From: Cryomorphaceae bacterium
Lineage (GTDB): Bacteria; Bacteroidota; Bacteroidia; Flavobacteriales; Schleiferiaceae
Direction of reading: 5' to 3'
Assembly: GCA_024639785.1 (NCBI GenBank)
Contig: JAHEGI010000002.1
Location: 24,510-88,509, forward strand
DNA length: 64,000 nucleotides
Both the position numbers and the translations under genes were made by a program. Below, in pieces: positions 1-7,602 of the stretch (its first letter is position 1; each line of letters opens with the position of its first letter). The notes under the pieces were generated by a model. It was not told the DNA's origin, made no database searches, and worked only from the letters and a program-made list of their open reading frames with translations.

Positions 1-1206
1 CACTACAAAGGTGCTTCCTCCCAAATAAATTCGGTCTTCTTTGTTGGCTTTCGCCAAGGCCGCCAACCATGCCTGGGCTACAGAATCATATGCTTCGCCC
101 TGAAAACCTTTGGCTTCCGCGTTTTCTTGGAGTTCGTGGACAGGCAGCGCGCGAGGAATGCTGGGGGCACAGAAATAATAGCGTGCATCTTGGGGCAAGC
201 AATCCAGAGCGGAACGCACATCTTTGTCCCCGACCATCCCTAAAACGATGTGCATTTTACCTTTTCCTAGGCGCATGAACTGCCGCATCGTGGCCCGCAA
301 TCCTTGCGGATTGTGGGCAGTGTCAAAAATGGCAAGCGGTCCCTCTTGGACCACTTGCCAACGTCCTTGAAGTCCCGTGCTGGAAGCTACTTGGCGAAGT
401 CCTTCTTGAATCGTGGCTTCACTGAGTGGAAATTGCTGTTGGGCCGCCAACATTGCCCGAGCCACCCGTTGATTGCTGGCCTGGTAATCGCCTAAGAGAT
501 CACATGGGCTCAAGTCTGTCACCGTTTCTTCTGCCCATACGAGTGGGCAAGCGGTTTCCGCGGCATGTCGAATAAAGACCTCTTCGGTTTCGCTATCGCG
601 CACGCCGATAATCGCTGGAATTCCCGGTTTGAAAATGCCCGCTTTTTCGCGCGCGATGAGCGCGCGGTGTTCACCTAAAAAGGCCTGATGATCCAGGTCT
701 ATCGTGGTGATCCCCGTAACAATGGGTTCGATGATATTGGTGCTGTCGAGTCGTCCACCCATCCCCACTTCGATGACAGCCACATCTACCTGGGCCTCTG
801 CAAAAGTTTGATAGGCCATGCCGACACTCATTTCAAAAAAACTCAATCGCAAATCAACCAAGAGCGGCTTCCATTGGTCCACAAACTCCACCACGGCCTC
901 TTCAGAGATAGCCTGCCCTTGGATGCGAATGCGTTCGGTATAAGAGACGAGGTGCGGAGAGGTGTAGAGCCCAACGCGATATCCACCGGCCTGAAGGCAG
1001 CTGGCCAACATATGGGAAGTGGATCCCTTGCCATTCGTGCCGGCGACATGAAAAGCAGGGAAATGACGATAGGGATGTCCGAGGGCTTCCATGAAAGCCT
1101 CCGTTTTTTTCAAATCCAGTTTATACGAAGATTGTTGTCCCCCCGTGTGTTGAAACACCGGGAGTTGAGCATACAGCCATTCCAGTGTCTCTTGGTAGCG
1201 GCTCAC
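1..1206 (-). CDS. folC: Bifunctional folylpolyglutamate/dihydrofolate synthase FolC (3' end outside window)
   Basis: A Mur-ligase-family enzyme that adds glutamate to dihydropteroate and to folates in the cytoplasm, using ATP. The visible 402 codons contain the family P-loop GTNGKGS at residues 56-62. They still read GGSTFVV at the window edge, a segment close to the C-terminus in this family, so only a short tail is missing. I chose the GTG at 1206. It overlaps the TGA of the upstream tonB-like gene in a GTGA arrangement, and the reading frame continues straight into recognisable FolC N-terminal sequence. No in-frame ATG lies before residue 39. The gene is the last visible member of the exbB-exbD-tonB-folC transcription unit, so it is probably translated by coupling with tonB. 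The function is secure; the exact start is likely. Confidence 0.93.
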   Translation of the reverse strand, partial: MSRYQETLEWLYAQLPVFQHTGGQQSSYKLDLKKTEAFMEALGHPYRHFPAFHVAGTNGKGSTSHMLASCLQAGGYRVGLYTSPHLVSYTERIRIQGQAISEEAVVEFVDQWKPLLVDLRLSFFEMSVGMAYQTFAEAQVDVAVIEVGMGGRLDSTNIIEPIVTGITTIDLDHQAFLGEHRALIAREKAGIFKPGIPAIIGVRDSETEEVFIRHAAETACPLVWAEETVTDLSPCDLLGDYQASNQRVARAMLAAQQQFPLSEATIQEGLRQVASSTGLQGRWQVVQEGPLAIFDTAHNPQGLRATMRQFMRLGKGKMHIVLGMVGDKDVRSALDCLPQDARYYFCAPSIPRALPVHELQENAEAKGFQGEAYDSVAQAWLAALAKANKEDRIYLGGSTFVV

Positions 1207-2006
1207 TGACGAGTGAATCGGTATTTGATGGTTCCGATTTGCAAATCTGTCGCGGAAGGGTCTCCCTCCCAGCGGGTTTTGCGTGCGGCTTCTTCCGCCC
1301 GAGCAATCAAACAGGATTGAGAAGTGGTAGATCCGCTCACCCCGCCTTCAACGCGTTGAACTACGCCATTGCGGTTAACCCAAATTTTGACCACCACCAC
1401 GCCATCTCCTTCACAGTCGTAGATGGGCTTGGGCCGCTCAAGCGCTCGACGGCTACCGAGCTGGTAATCGCCGCTGTTGCCAGTGCCGCCATTCCCGAGG
1501 CCGTTTCCTTGGGCATCGCCTGTCGGTTTGCCTTGGTCGCCTCCTCCGGTTGTATTTCCTTGACCGCTTCCAGTTCCTGGAGTGGTGCTGGATTGACTAA
1601 ACCCACCCTTTAAGCGGTTGTTTAAAGCGTCTGAAACCTTGGGCTTCTCGGGCTCCTTAGGTTTAGTTTCTTCCGATTCCTTAGGCTTAGTCGTCTCTGT
1701 CTTTGGCTGGTCCTTAGGTTTCTCAGGTATGGCCATTGCATCCACCAGATCTTGGGTTACCGCTGCTTCCGTCGGTTCGCTGGTCGAACTCGAAGGACTC
1801 GTCACCGCTTCGGCCGGTGCGGCCGAGGTTTCCCCTTGACCATCCTCTTCATAGCCAAAGTTGACCGGTATACCCATTTCGGGCGGCGGATCTTGGTAGG
1901 TTAAACCAAAAAAAGCGAAAAGCACAAGAAGCACAGCGTGCACGGAAAGGGTGGTGGCCCATCCCCGACGACGATCATTCTTTTCGTGATTTTCTAACTG
2001 ACTCAT
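1203..2006 (-). CDS. tonB: TonB-like energy transducer
   Basis: A periplasm-spanning protein that passes proton-motive energy from ExbB/ExbD to TonB-dependent outer-membrane receptors. The 267 residues begin with a charged cytoplasmic stretch and one membrane segment at about 16-36, which carries Ser21 and His23, resembling the S/H pair of the TonB anchor. A Lys/Pro/Glu-rich spacer (about 95-125) and a Gly/Gln/Asn-rich linker follow. The C-terminal domain (about 195-267) has the alternating pattern VVVKIWVNRNGVV and ends in YRFTRQ, as in TonB_C-type domains. The ATG directly follows the exbD stop (TAAATG), and the stop overlaps folC. The family is clear from architecture and neighbours. Which receptors it serves is unknown; the SusC protein at 18709 is one candidate. 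Confidence 0.85.
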   Translation of the reverse strand: MSQLENHEKNDRRRGWATTLSVHAVLLVLFAFFGLTYQDPPPEMGIPVNFGYEEDGQGETSAAPAEAVTSPSSSTSEPTEAAVTQDLVDAMAIPEKPKDQPKTETTKPKESEETKPKEPEKPKVSDALNNRLKGGFSQSSTTPGTGSGQGNTTGGGDQGKPTGDAQGNGLGNGGTGNSGDYQLGSRRALERPKPIYDCEGDGVVVVKIWVNRNGVVQRVEGGVSGSTTSQSCLIARAEEAARKTRWEGDPSATDLQIGTIKYRFTRQ

Positions 2007-2399
2007 TTACGAGGGGTCGGTAGCAAGCACCATTTTAATTCGGTTACGGTAGGCAATGTCCATGACTCGTACCGTCTCGCCCGTTGGGACAGACTCATCG
2101 GCACGTAAAATGATGACCGCTTCCGGATCACTTGCCGCAGCTTCAAGAATGGCCATTTCCAACTGACTCAGGTCAACAATATCACTGTTCACTGAGACTT
2201 GCAGGTCTGGGTTGATCGTGACCGTCACGGTAGATTTCTTGACCGTTTGCGCCTTGCTTTTGGGCAAAATGACGTCCAAAGCACTGGTCGTTACCAAGGT
2301 GGAGGTCAGCATGAAAAAGATCAGCAATAGAAACACCATGTCCGTCATAGAGGACATGTTGAATTCAGCTGAAACTTTACTTCTGTTTTTGAGGTTCAT
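2007..2399 (-). CDS. exbD: ExbD/TolR-family biopolymer transport protein
   Basis: A 130-residue inner-membrane protein with one N-terminal helix (about 20-37) and a periplasmic domain, typical length for ExbD/TolR. Asp20 lies at the start of the helix in the sequence NMSSMTDMVFLLLIFFM. It corresponds to the conserved proton-relay aspartate of the family. With ExbB it forms the proton-driven motor that energises the TonB protein encoded directly downstream. The gene is 10 nt after exbB and abuts tonB. A TolR role in cell division cannot be excluded from sequence alone, but the tonB neighbour favours the ExbD assignment. Confidence 0.92.
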   Translation of the reverse strand: MNLKNRSKVSAEFNMSSMTDMVFLLLIFFMLTSTLVTTSALDVILPKSKAQTVKKSTVTVTINPDLQVSVNSDIVDLSQLEMAILEAAASDPEAVIILRADESVPTGETVRVMDIAYRNRIKMVLATDPS

Positions 2400-2409
2400 G
2401 CGATGCGAA

Positions 2410-3120
2410 TCAAACGGGTTCGTCCAAAAGGTCCAAAAACTCCGTGCTCGAAGTCTCCATTTTATAGATCACCGATTCTACGCGCGTGACCAGAAAGTTA
2501 TATCCGAAATAGGCAAAGATGCCCACGACTAGACCTGCTGCGGTAGTCGTCATGGCAACATAAATCCCCTCGGCAAGCATGTCGATTTGGACGCCACCTC
2601 CGGCATTTGCCATTTCTTTAAATGCCAAAATCATTCCGATGACCGTACCAAGAAGTCCTAGCATCGGAGCGCCTCCAGCGATCGTAGCCAAATAGGGAAG
2701 ATTGCGCTCCAAGCGCTGAATCTCGAGCTTACCTTGATTCTCAATAGAGGCAGAAATGTCTTGAAGGGGCTTGCCAATGCGGGTCAAACCTTTGAGGATC
2801 ATCCGTGCGACGGGGCTATCTGAACGCTCGCACAAATTGATGGCGGATTGCACATTGCCTGAAGCGACATGGTCCTTGATGTCCTTCATGAACTGGGGAT
2901 CAATTTTGTTGGCCCGCTTAATCGCGCCCATTCGACTGACGAAGATGTAGACCATCGCAATGGACAAAAGGACCATGAGGGTCATGATAATCTGGCCACC
3001 AATGCCGCCAGACAGCATCAAATCCATGATGCTTAACGTTTCTTGGTTTGGGGTCGCCTCTGCGGGCAGGGCCGCTGCAGCGTCTCCGGGAAGTTCAATT
3101 TGTAAAAAGGACATCGACAT
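2410..3120 (-). CDS. exbB: ExbB/TolQ/MotA-family proton channel
   Basis: The 236-residue motor subunit that surrounds ExbD and conducts protons. Membrane helices are visible at about 37-57, 140-165 (including the family motif GLLGTVIGMILAF) and 183-212 (AMTTTAAGLVVGIFAYF). The Thr/Gly-rich last helix is characteristic. It is the first gene of the exbB-exbD-tonB-folC unit, so its promoter should lie between 3121 and 3226. I see no strong -7 element there; a TAAATAAA 12 nt upstream of the start is weak. A second ATG two codons in (3114) is an alternative start. Confidence 0.92.
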   Translation of the reverse strand: MSMSFLQIELPGDAAAALPAEATPNQETLSIMDLMLSGGIGGQIIMTLMVLLSIAMVYIFVSRMGAIKRANKIDPQFMKDIKDHVASGNVQSAINLCERSDSPVARMILKGLTRIGKPLQDISASIENQGKLEIQRLERNLPYLATIAGGAPMLGLLGTVIGMILAFKEMANAGGGVQIDMLAEGIYVAMTTTAAGLVVGIFAYFGYNFLVTRVESVIYKMETSSTEFLDLLDEPV

Positions 3121-3226
3121 GTCTGAGGGTTTATTTAGACTAACGTGTTGAAATCAAATTTGGTGCCGTGTCACGTACGAGGGTGCCATGCGGGACTAAA
3201 ATTACGGGCTTTCAGTGGGATTTGGC

Positions 3227-4537
3227 CTAGCCAAAAATGATCCAACGCTGAAGAATGTACATGCCAATGCCTGCGACGTACCCGATGAGGGCTAAAAAGC
3301 TGATTTTCTTGAGGTACCACCCGAAGGGTATACGCTCTAAACCCATGACGGCTACCCCGGCTGCGGAGCCTATGATCAGCAAGGAGCCACCTGTTCCGGC
3401 GCAATAGGCGAGAAATTTCCAGAACAAATCATCATGCGCAAAATAGGTGCCCGGGATCATTTCGTACATACCCATGGAAGCGGCCACTAAAGGCACATTG
3501 TCCACAATGGCTGAGAGCACACCAATGATGGAGCCAATGAAGTAAATACCCGTTTGGGTAGAGGTCCCAATACTTGCATCGAGTGCAGCGGCCAAATCGA
3601 TGAGTTGTCCACCTGTTTGAAGACTGGCTACGGCCAATAGAATACCCAAGAAAAAGAGCACGGAAGGGGTGTCTACCTTTCGGAGAACCCCCAGAACGCC
3701 AATGCTTCGACGAACATCGGGGGTCTTGTCGCGGTGCATCACATCCGTGATTAGCCACAAGGCGCCCAAGCTGAACATCATGCCCATAAATGGGGGAAGA
3801 TGGGTGACCGTTTTGAAGATGGGCACAAAAAGCAAACCGGCGACGCCCGCAATGAGCACGGTAATTTGTTCTTTGCGACTGATCGGGTGATTCGAACTTT
3901 GGAGCTCATCCTCTTCTGGGCGAGTTACTTCGCCTTTGAGTGTAAAAGTGAGGTAAATCAATGGGGCCAAGAGGCAGGCTACGGAGGGTAAAAAGATGAA
4001 GGCTATGATGTTTTCGGCGGACACTTGGCCACCAATCCACAACATGGTGGTAGTTACATCTCCAATAGGCGAAAAAGCACCTCCGGCATTCGCGGAGATG
4101 ACGACCATTCCCGCAAAAAGCCATCGGGTAGGTTGATCTTTAATCAGTTTTCGCAAAAGGGAAATCATCACAATGGACGTGGTGAGGTTATCCAAAATGG
4201 CTGAAAAGAAGAATGTTAAAATGGCAATGATCCACAGTAGGCTTCGGATGCTGTTGGTCGAAATTTTATCCGTAACGACCGCAAATCCTTCGTGAGAATC
4301 CACGACTTCGACGATGGTCATGGCGCCCAAAAGGAAGAATAGAATGCCTGAAATTTCACTTAGGTGTTCGAGTAAATGATGTTCGGCATCATGGATGTCC
4401 GCCCCGCCAAAAACGTAAATGGTCCAACACAATACCCCAGTCACCAGCGCGGCTGCGGCCTTATCAATCTTGAGACTGTGTTCAAATGCAATAGCCGCAT
4501 AGCCTAAGACAAAAACGGCAATCATGAGAAAATACAT
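3227..4537 (-). CDS. nhaD: Na+/H+ antiporter NhaD
   Basis: A 436-residue polytopic inner-membrane protein of the ion transporter superfamily that exchanges Na+ (or Li+) for H+ in pH and salt homeostasis. About 11-12 hydrophobic segments run over the whole length. Typical NhaD features are the N-terminal stretch KIDKAAAALVTGVL, the polar intramembrane stretch SANAGGAFSPIGDVTTTMLW, and the related C-terminal SAIVDNVPLVAASMGMY and GTGGSLLIIGSAAG. The gene stands alone: exbB lies 106 nt upstream of its stop and anmK ends 66 nt before its start. A TACATTTA -7-like element lies 24 nt upstream of the start (4562-4569). Confidence 0.93.
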   Translation of the reverse strand: MYFLMIAVFVLGYAAIAFEHSLKIDKAAAALVTGVLCWTIYVFGGADIHDAEHHLLEHLSEISGILFFLLGAMTIVEVVDSHEGFAVVTDKISTNSIRSLLWIIAILTFFFSAILDNLTTSIVMISLLRKLIKDQPTRWLFAGMVVISANAGGAFSPIGDVTTTMLWIGGQVSAENIIAFIFLPSVACLLAPLIYLTFTLKGEVTRPEEDELQSSNHPISRKEQITVLIAGVAGLLFVPIFKTVTHLPPFMGMMFSLGALWLITDVMHRDKTPDVRRSIGVLGVLRKVDTPSVLFFLGILLAVASLQTGGQLIDLAAALDASIGTSTQTGIYFIGSIIGVLSAIVDNVPLVAASMGMYEMIPGTYFAHDDLFWKFLAYCAGTGGSLLIIGSAAGVAVMGLERIPFGWYLKKISFLALIGYVAGIGMYILQRWIIFG

Positions 4538-4603
4538 AGGGTCACTTTTAAGGTTGGGTCGTAAATGTAAGGGGGATTTGGTCGTTCCTAGTTCATCCCC
4601 GTA

Positions 4604-5707
4604 TTAAGGTTGAGCGAAGATTGTGCCATCGCATCCGTCGGCCTTCGCTCCAGTCACGGAGGACCAGACATTCACCTCGCCACGAAGCTTCCGGAGTCCT
4701 AAAAAGGCAAAGCACAGGGCTTCTTTGAAATCTCTTTCTTCGGCCCCCGGGATGTGCCATGTGCGGGAGGATCCAGCGCGGAGCAGGGTCAAGAGGTAGT
4801 CGTTCTGCGCTCCGCCGCCGGTGACGAGGACATCCCCCTCGGGGGCCGTCGCAATTCCGTGCAGAATGGCCCACGCAGCGTGTTCTGTCGCGGTGGCGAT
4901 CGCTTGTTGCGGGCTCAAATGGGATAGGCAGGGCATCCATTCTTGCTCCACCCATTCACGTCCCAAGCTTTTTGGGAAGTCTTGCGCATAAAAGGGGAGT
5001 GCTTGAAGACGTTGAAGGCAGTCGGCGTCGGCCTGGTGCTGCCTAGCCAAAGCGCCTCCGGCATCAAAGGCGAATCCCAATTGCTGAGCGAAGTGGTTGA
5101 GGACAAAATTGACTGGGCCCAAGTCCCCGGCATGCCGTATTCCTTGAAGGCTCCAGCTGGCATTGCTGAATCCACCCAGGTTGAGGCACACCGCATGATC
5201 CGTATACAGAAAGGCATCGGCCAAAGGAACCAGCGGGGCTCCTTGTCCCCCGCGGGCCACATCCGCACGACGAAAATCACCCACCACGGGAATTCCTTCA
5301 AATCCCGCTGCCAAAGGAGCGTCATTTCCAATTTGAATGGTCATGCCGAGTTGTGGCTGGTGTACCGCGGTGTGCCCGTGACTCGCAATGGCATCCACGG
5401 ATAATGCATCAAAAAAACTGTGGAATGCGCGATTGAGCCAGCGACTGTAGTCTTGGGAAATGGCTTCGCGATCCGTTGGGAGGGCATGATAACTGGCCTG
5501 GAGTCGCTGGGCCCATTCCGTGCCTTCATAGGGGATGAACTGGCTCGCTATGATTCGATGCTGCCAGCGATTTGTTCGGTCGTGGAACTCAAATTCTACG
5601 GCGACCAAATCCAATCCATCCAGCGAGGTGCCGGACATAGCTCCCCCAATTCGGTGTGGTCCGGGACCTGCGAATTTGGAGGAATAGGAATTCTGAGGGA
5701 GGGACAT
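4604..5707 (-). CDS. anmK: Anhydro-N-acetylmuramic acid kinase AnmK
   Basis: A cytoplasmic sugar kinase of the ASKHA fold that opens and phosphorylates 1,6-anhydro-MurNAc to MurNAc-6-phosphate during murein recycling. The 367 residues carry the family signatures in order: MSGTSLDGLD near residue 24, SHGHTAVHQP, GDFRRADVARGGQGAPL, NLGGFSN, and the ATP-site motif VTGGGAQN near the C-terminus. The length is normal. Upstream, CATCTTTG (5715-5722) lies 7 nt before the ATG with a TTG 16 nt further upstream, a plausible promoter for a nearly leaderless transcript. It diverges from the acyl-CoA dehydrogenase. No other recycling gene is adjacent. Confidence 0.94.
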   Translation of the reverse strand: MSLPQNSYSSKFAGPGPHRIGGAMSGTSLDGLDLVAVEFEFHDRTNRWQHRIIASQFIPYEGTEWAQRLQASYHALPTDREAISQDYSRWLNRAFHSFFDALSVDAIASHGHTAVHQPQLGMTIQIGNDAPLAAGFEGIPVVGDFRRADVARGGQGAPLVPLADAFLYTDHAVCLNLGGFSNASWSLQGIRHAGDLGPVNFVLNHFAQQLGFAFDAGGALARQHQADADCLQRLQALPFYAQDFPKSLGREWVEQEWMPCLSHLSPQQAIATATEHAAWAILHGIATAPEGDVLVTGGGAQNDYLLTLLRAGSSRTWHIPGAEERDFKEALCFAFLGLRKLRGEVNVWSSVTGAKADGCDGTIFAQP

Positions 5708-5794
5708 CTACCAACAAAGATGGGGCAGGGAGGTCATCCAACGAGAGGGCATCGGGCCGTAAATTCGCCGCAGACTCAGAAATCAACTTTTACT

Positions 5795-6949
5795 ATGCAT
5801 TTTCAACTCACCGAAGAGCACGAGATGATCCGCGAAGCGGCTCGTGACTTTGCCCATTCCGAACTGCTGCCCGGCGTTATTGAACGTGACAATGAGCAAA
5901 AATTCCCCAGCGAGGGCGTTCGTAAAATGGGAGAGCTTGGCTTTCTCGGTATGATGACGTCCCCAGAGTACATGGGGGGAGGTATGGATACCATTTCTTA
6001 CGTGTTGGCCATGGAGGAAATTTCCAAAATTGATGCATCGGCTTCCGTGATCATGTCCGTGAACAACTCGCTAGTATGCTGGGGCCTAGAAAAGTTTGGC
6101 AATGAGGCCCAAAAGAAAAAATACCTCACCCGCTTGGCGAGTGGAGAAATCATTGGTGCATTCTGCTTAAGCGAGCCTGAAGCCGGTTCGGATGCGACGA
6201 GTCAGCGCACTACAGCGTTGGATCATGGCGACCACTATGTGCTCAACGGGACCAAAAACTGGATTACCAATGGCCATAGTGCTTCCGTATACCTCGTGAT
6301 TGCGCAAACCGATGTGGCCAAGGGCCACCGGGGCATCAACTGCTTGATTGTGGAAAAGGGGATGGAAGGCTTTGTCGTTGGAAAGAAAGAAGACAAATTG
6401 GGTATCCGTGGTAGTGATACGCACTCGCTCATGTTTACGGACGTGAAGGTGCCCAAAGAGAATCGGATTGGCGAAGATGGCTTCGGTTTCAAGTTTGCCA
6501 TGAAAACCCTCTCGGGGGGGCGTATCGGCATCGCAGCGCAAGCATTGGGTATTGCCTCAGGCGCGCTGGAATTTGCCGCGAAGTATGCTACCGAGCGAAA
6601 GGCATTTGGCAAAGCCATTGCCGAGCATCAAGCCATTGCATTTAAATTGGCCGACATGGCGACTAAGGTGGAAGCCGCGCGCCTATTGGTGCTCAAGGCC
6701 GCTTGGTTAAAGGACCAGGGCTTGCCTTTTGACAAGGAATCTGCGATGGCCAAATTGTATGCTTCGGAAGTGGCCATGGAAGCCACAGTGGAGGCGGTTC
6801 AAATCCATGGAGGCTATGGTTTTGTGAAGGAGTACCACGTGGAGCGTTTGATGCGTGACGCGAAAATTACCCAGATTTATGAGGGCACAAGTGAGATTCA
6901 ACGCATCGTGATTTCACGGGCGATTTTGGATGAAATCTCTACACAATAA
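5795..6949 (+). CDS. Short-chain-type acyl-CoA dehydrogenase
   Basis: A cytoplasmic FAD enzyme that introduces the alpha,beta double bond into an acyl-CoA and passes electrons to ETF. I place the start at the ATG at 5795, because the protein then begins MHFQLTEEHEMIREAARDFA, the normal family N-terminus. The frame stays open further upstream but is antisense to anmK there. The 384 residues show the flavin motif CLSEPEAGSDA, the mid-domain GTKNWITNG, and the C-terminal helix with QIYEGTSEIQR. Glu363 in that motif matches the catalytic base of short-chain dehydrogenases. Butyryl- or isovaleryl-type substrates are equally possible. It is monocistronic and ends at a bidirectional terminator. Confidence 0.93.
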   Translation: MHFQLTEEHEMIREAARDFAHSELLPGVIERDNEQKFPSEGVRKMGELGFLGMMTSPEYMGGGMDTISYVLAMEEISKIDASASVIMSVNNSLVCWGLEKFGNEAQKKKYLTRLASGEIIGAFCLSEPEAGSDATSQRTTALDHGDHYVLNGTKNWITNGHSASVYLVIAQTDVAKGHRGINCLIVEKGMEGFVVGKKEDKLGIRGSDTHSLMFTDVKVPKENRIGEDGFGFKFAMKTLSGGRIGIAAQALGIASGALEFAAKYATERKAFGKAIAEHQAIAFKLADMATKVEAARLLVLKAAWLKDQGLPFDKESAMAKLYASEVAMEATVEAVQIHGGYGFVKEYHVERLMRDAKITQIYEGTSEIQRIVISRAILDEISTQ

Positions 6950-6976
6950 TTCCGCGATCCGGAAGGTCTGAAATGC

Positions 6977-7006
6977 AAAAGCGCGGCCCTTGGGCCGCGC
7001 TTTTTT
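6977..7006. terminator. Bidirectional intrinsic terminator
   Basis: A perfect GCGCGGCCC / GGGCCGCGC stem (6981-6989 with 6992-7000) is flanked by AAAA on the left and TTTTTT on the right. It lies between the convergent acyl-CoA dehydrogenase and OmpH-like genes, so it can stop transcription from both sides. Confidence 0.85.
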
Positions 7007-7024
7007 GTTGGGCTGTACCCAGGA

Positions 7025-7588
7025 TTATTCTTGGTCTCCTTCGGCGGAAGGCTTTTCTAGTTTATTCAAGTACTCAGCCAATTTGCTCGTCAGATCCATG
7101 GCTTCACTCCCGAAAAGCAAATTGGATTCGTAGACAAAAATCAAATCCAATCCAAGATCTGCTTGCAATTGCGCAATGGCCTTGTCGACTTGTTGTTTGA
7201 CGATGGCGTTCATTTTGGCCTCTTCTTGAGCCAACTCGCCTGAGCGCTGCTGCTCTAAGGATTGATACTGCTGATTAATGCGCTGAAAGTCCATTTGCGC
7301 GCGCTCCAACTCCAATTTGGATAAGTTCGGGGCTGCTTTTTGAAGCACTTCATATTCCGTCTGAAGGTTTTGCTGACTGCGGATTAATTCAGCTTCCATT
7401 TTCTTGGCGGTAGCCTCAAACTGACCAACCAATTCGCTGTGATAGTCATAGAGCTGGGTCAATGAATCCAAGCGTACATAGCCTATGTTCATGCCTTCAG
7501 CGGAACTAACAGAACTGCTTCCTGAGTTGCACGATGCGGCCATCATGACAGCGGCACCGGCTAAAATGAGATTTTTCACGGTTTTCAT
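7025..7588 (-). CDS. OmpH/Skp-family periplasmic chaperone-like lipoprotein
   Basis: 187 residues. The N-terminal hydrophobic stretch ends in MAASC, a likely lipobox with the acylated Cys at residue 20. The body contains the OmpH-type start IGYVRLDSLTQLYDYH followed by a long charged coiled coil (about 50-135, rich in Gln/Glu/Lys) and a C-terminal segment with DLIFVYESNLLFGSEAMDLT. Skp/OmpH proteins hold unfolded outer-membrane proteins in the periplasm. A lipid-anchored form is less usual than soluble Skp. I chose the ATG at 7588 over upstream in-frame starts because the signal peptide begins there and a TATTTTCG element lies 5 nt before it. It begins 14 nt after hutU, but probably has its own promoter. 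Confidence 0.82.
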   Translation of the reverse strand: MKTVKNLILAGAAVMMAASCNSGSSSVSSAEGMNIGYVRLDSLTQLYDYHSELVGQFEATAKKMEAELIRSQQNLQTEYEVLQKAAPNLSKLELERAQMDFQRINQQYQSLEQQRSGELAQEEAKMNAIVKQQVDKAIAQLQADLGLDLIFVYESNLLFGSEAMDLTSKLAEYLNKLEKPSAEGDQE

Positions 7589-7593
7589 GCCGC

Positions 7594-7601
7594 CGAAAAT
7601 A
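7594..7601 (-). promoter_or_regulatory. Putative -7 element of the OmpH-like gene
   Basis: TATTTTCG matches five of the six fixed positions of the Bacteroidota TAnnTTTG element and ends 5 nt before the ATG at 7588. It overlaps the region of the hutU stop codon, which suggests separate transcription of the OmpH-like gene with almost no leader. Confidence 0.5.
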
Positions 7602-7602
7602 A

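Noticed and set aside
688..1209. 173-codon plus-strand frame opposite folC
   Set aside because: The minus strand encodes FolC with its P-loop; the plus frame has no family features.
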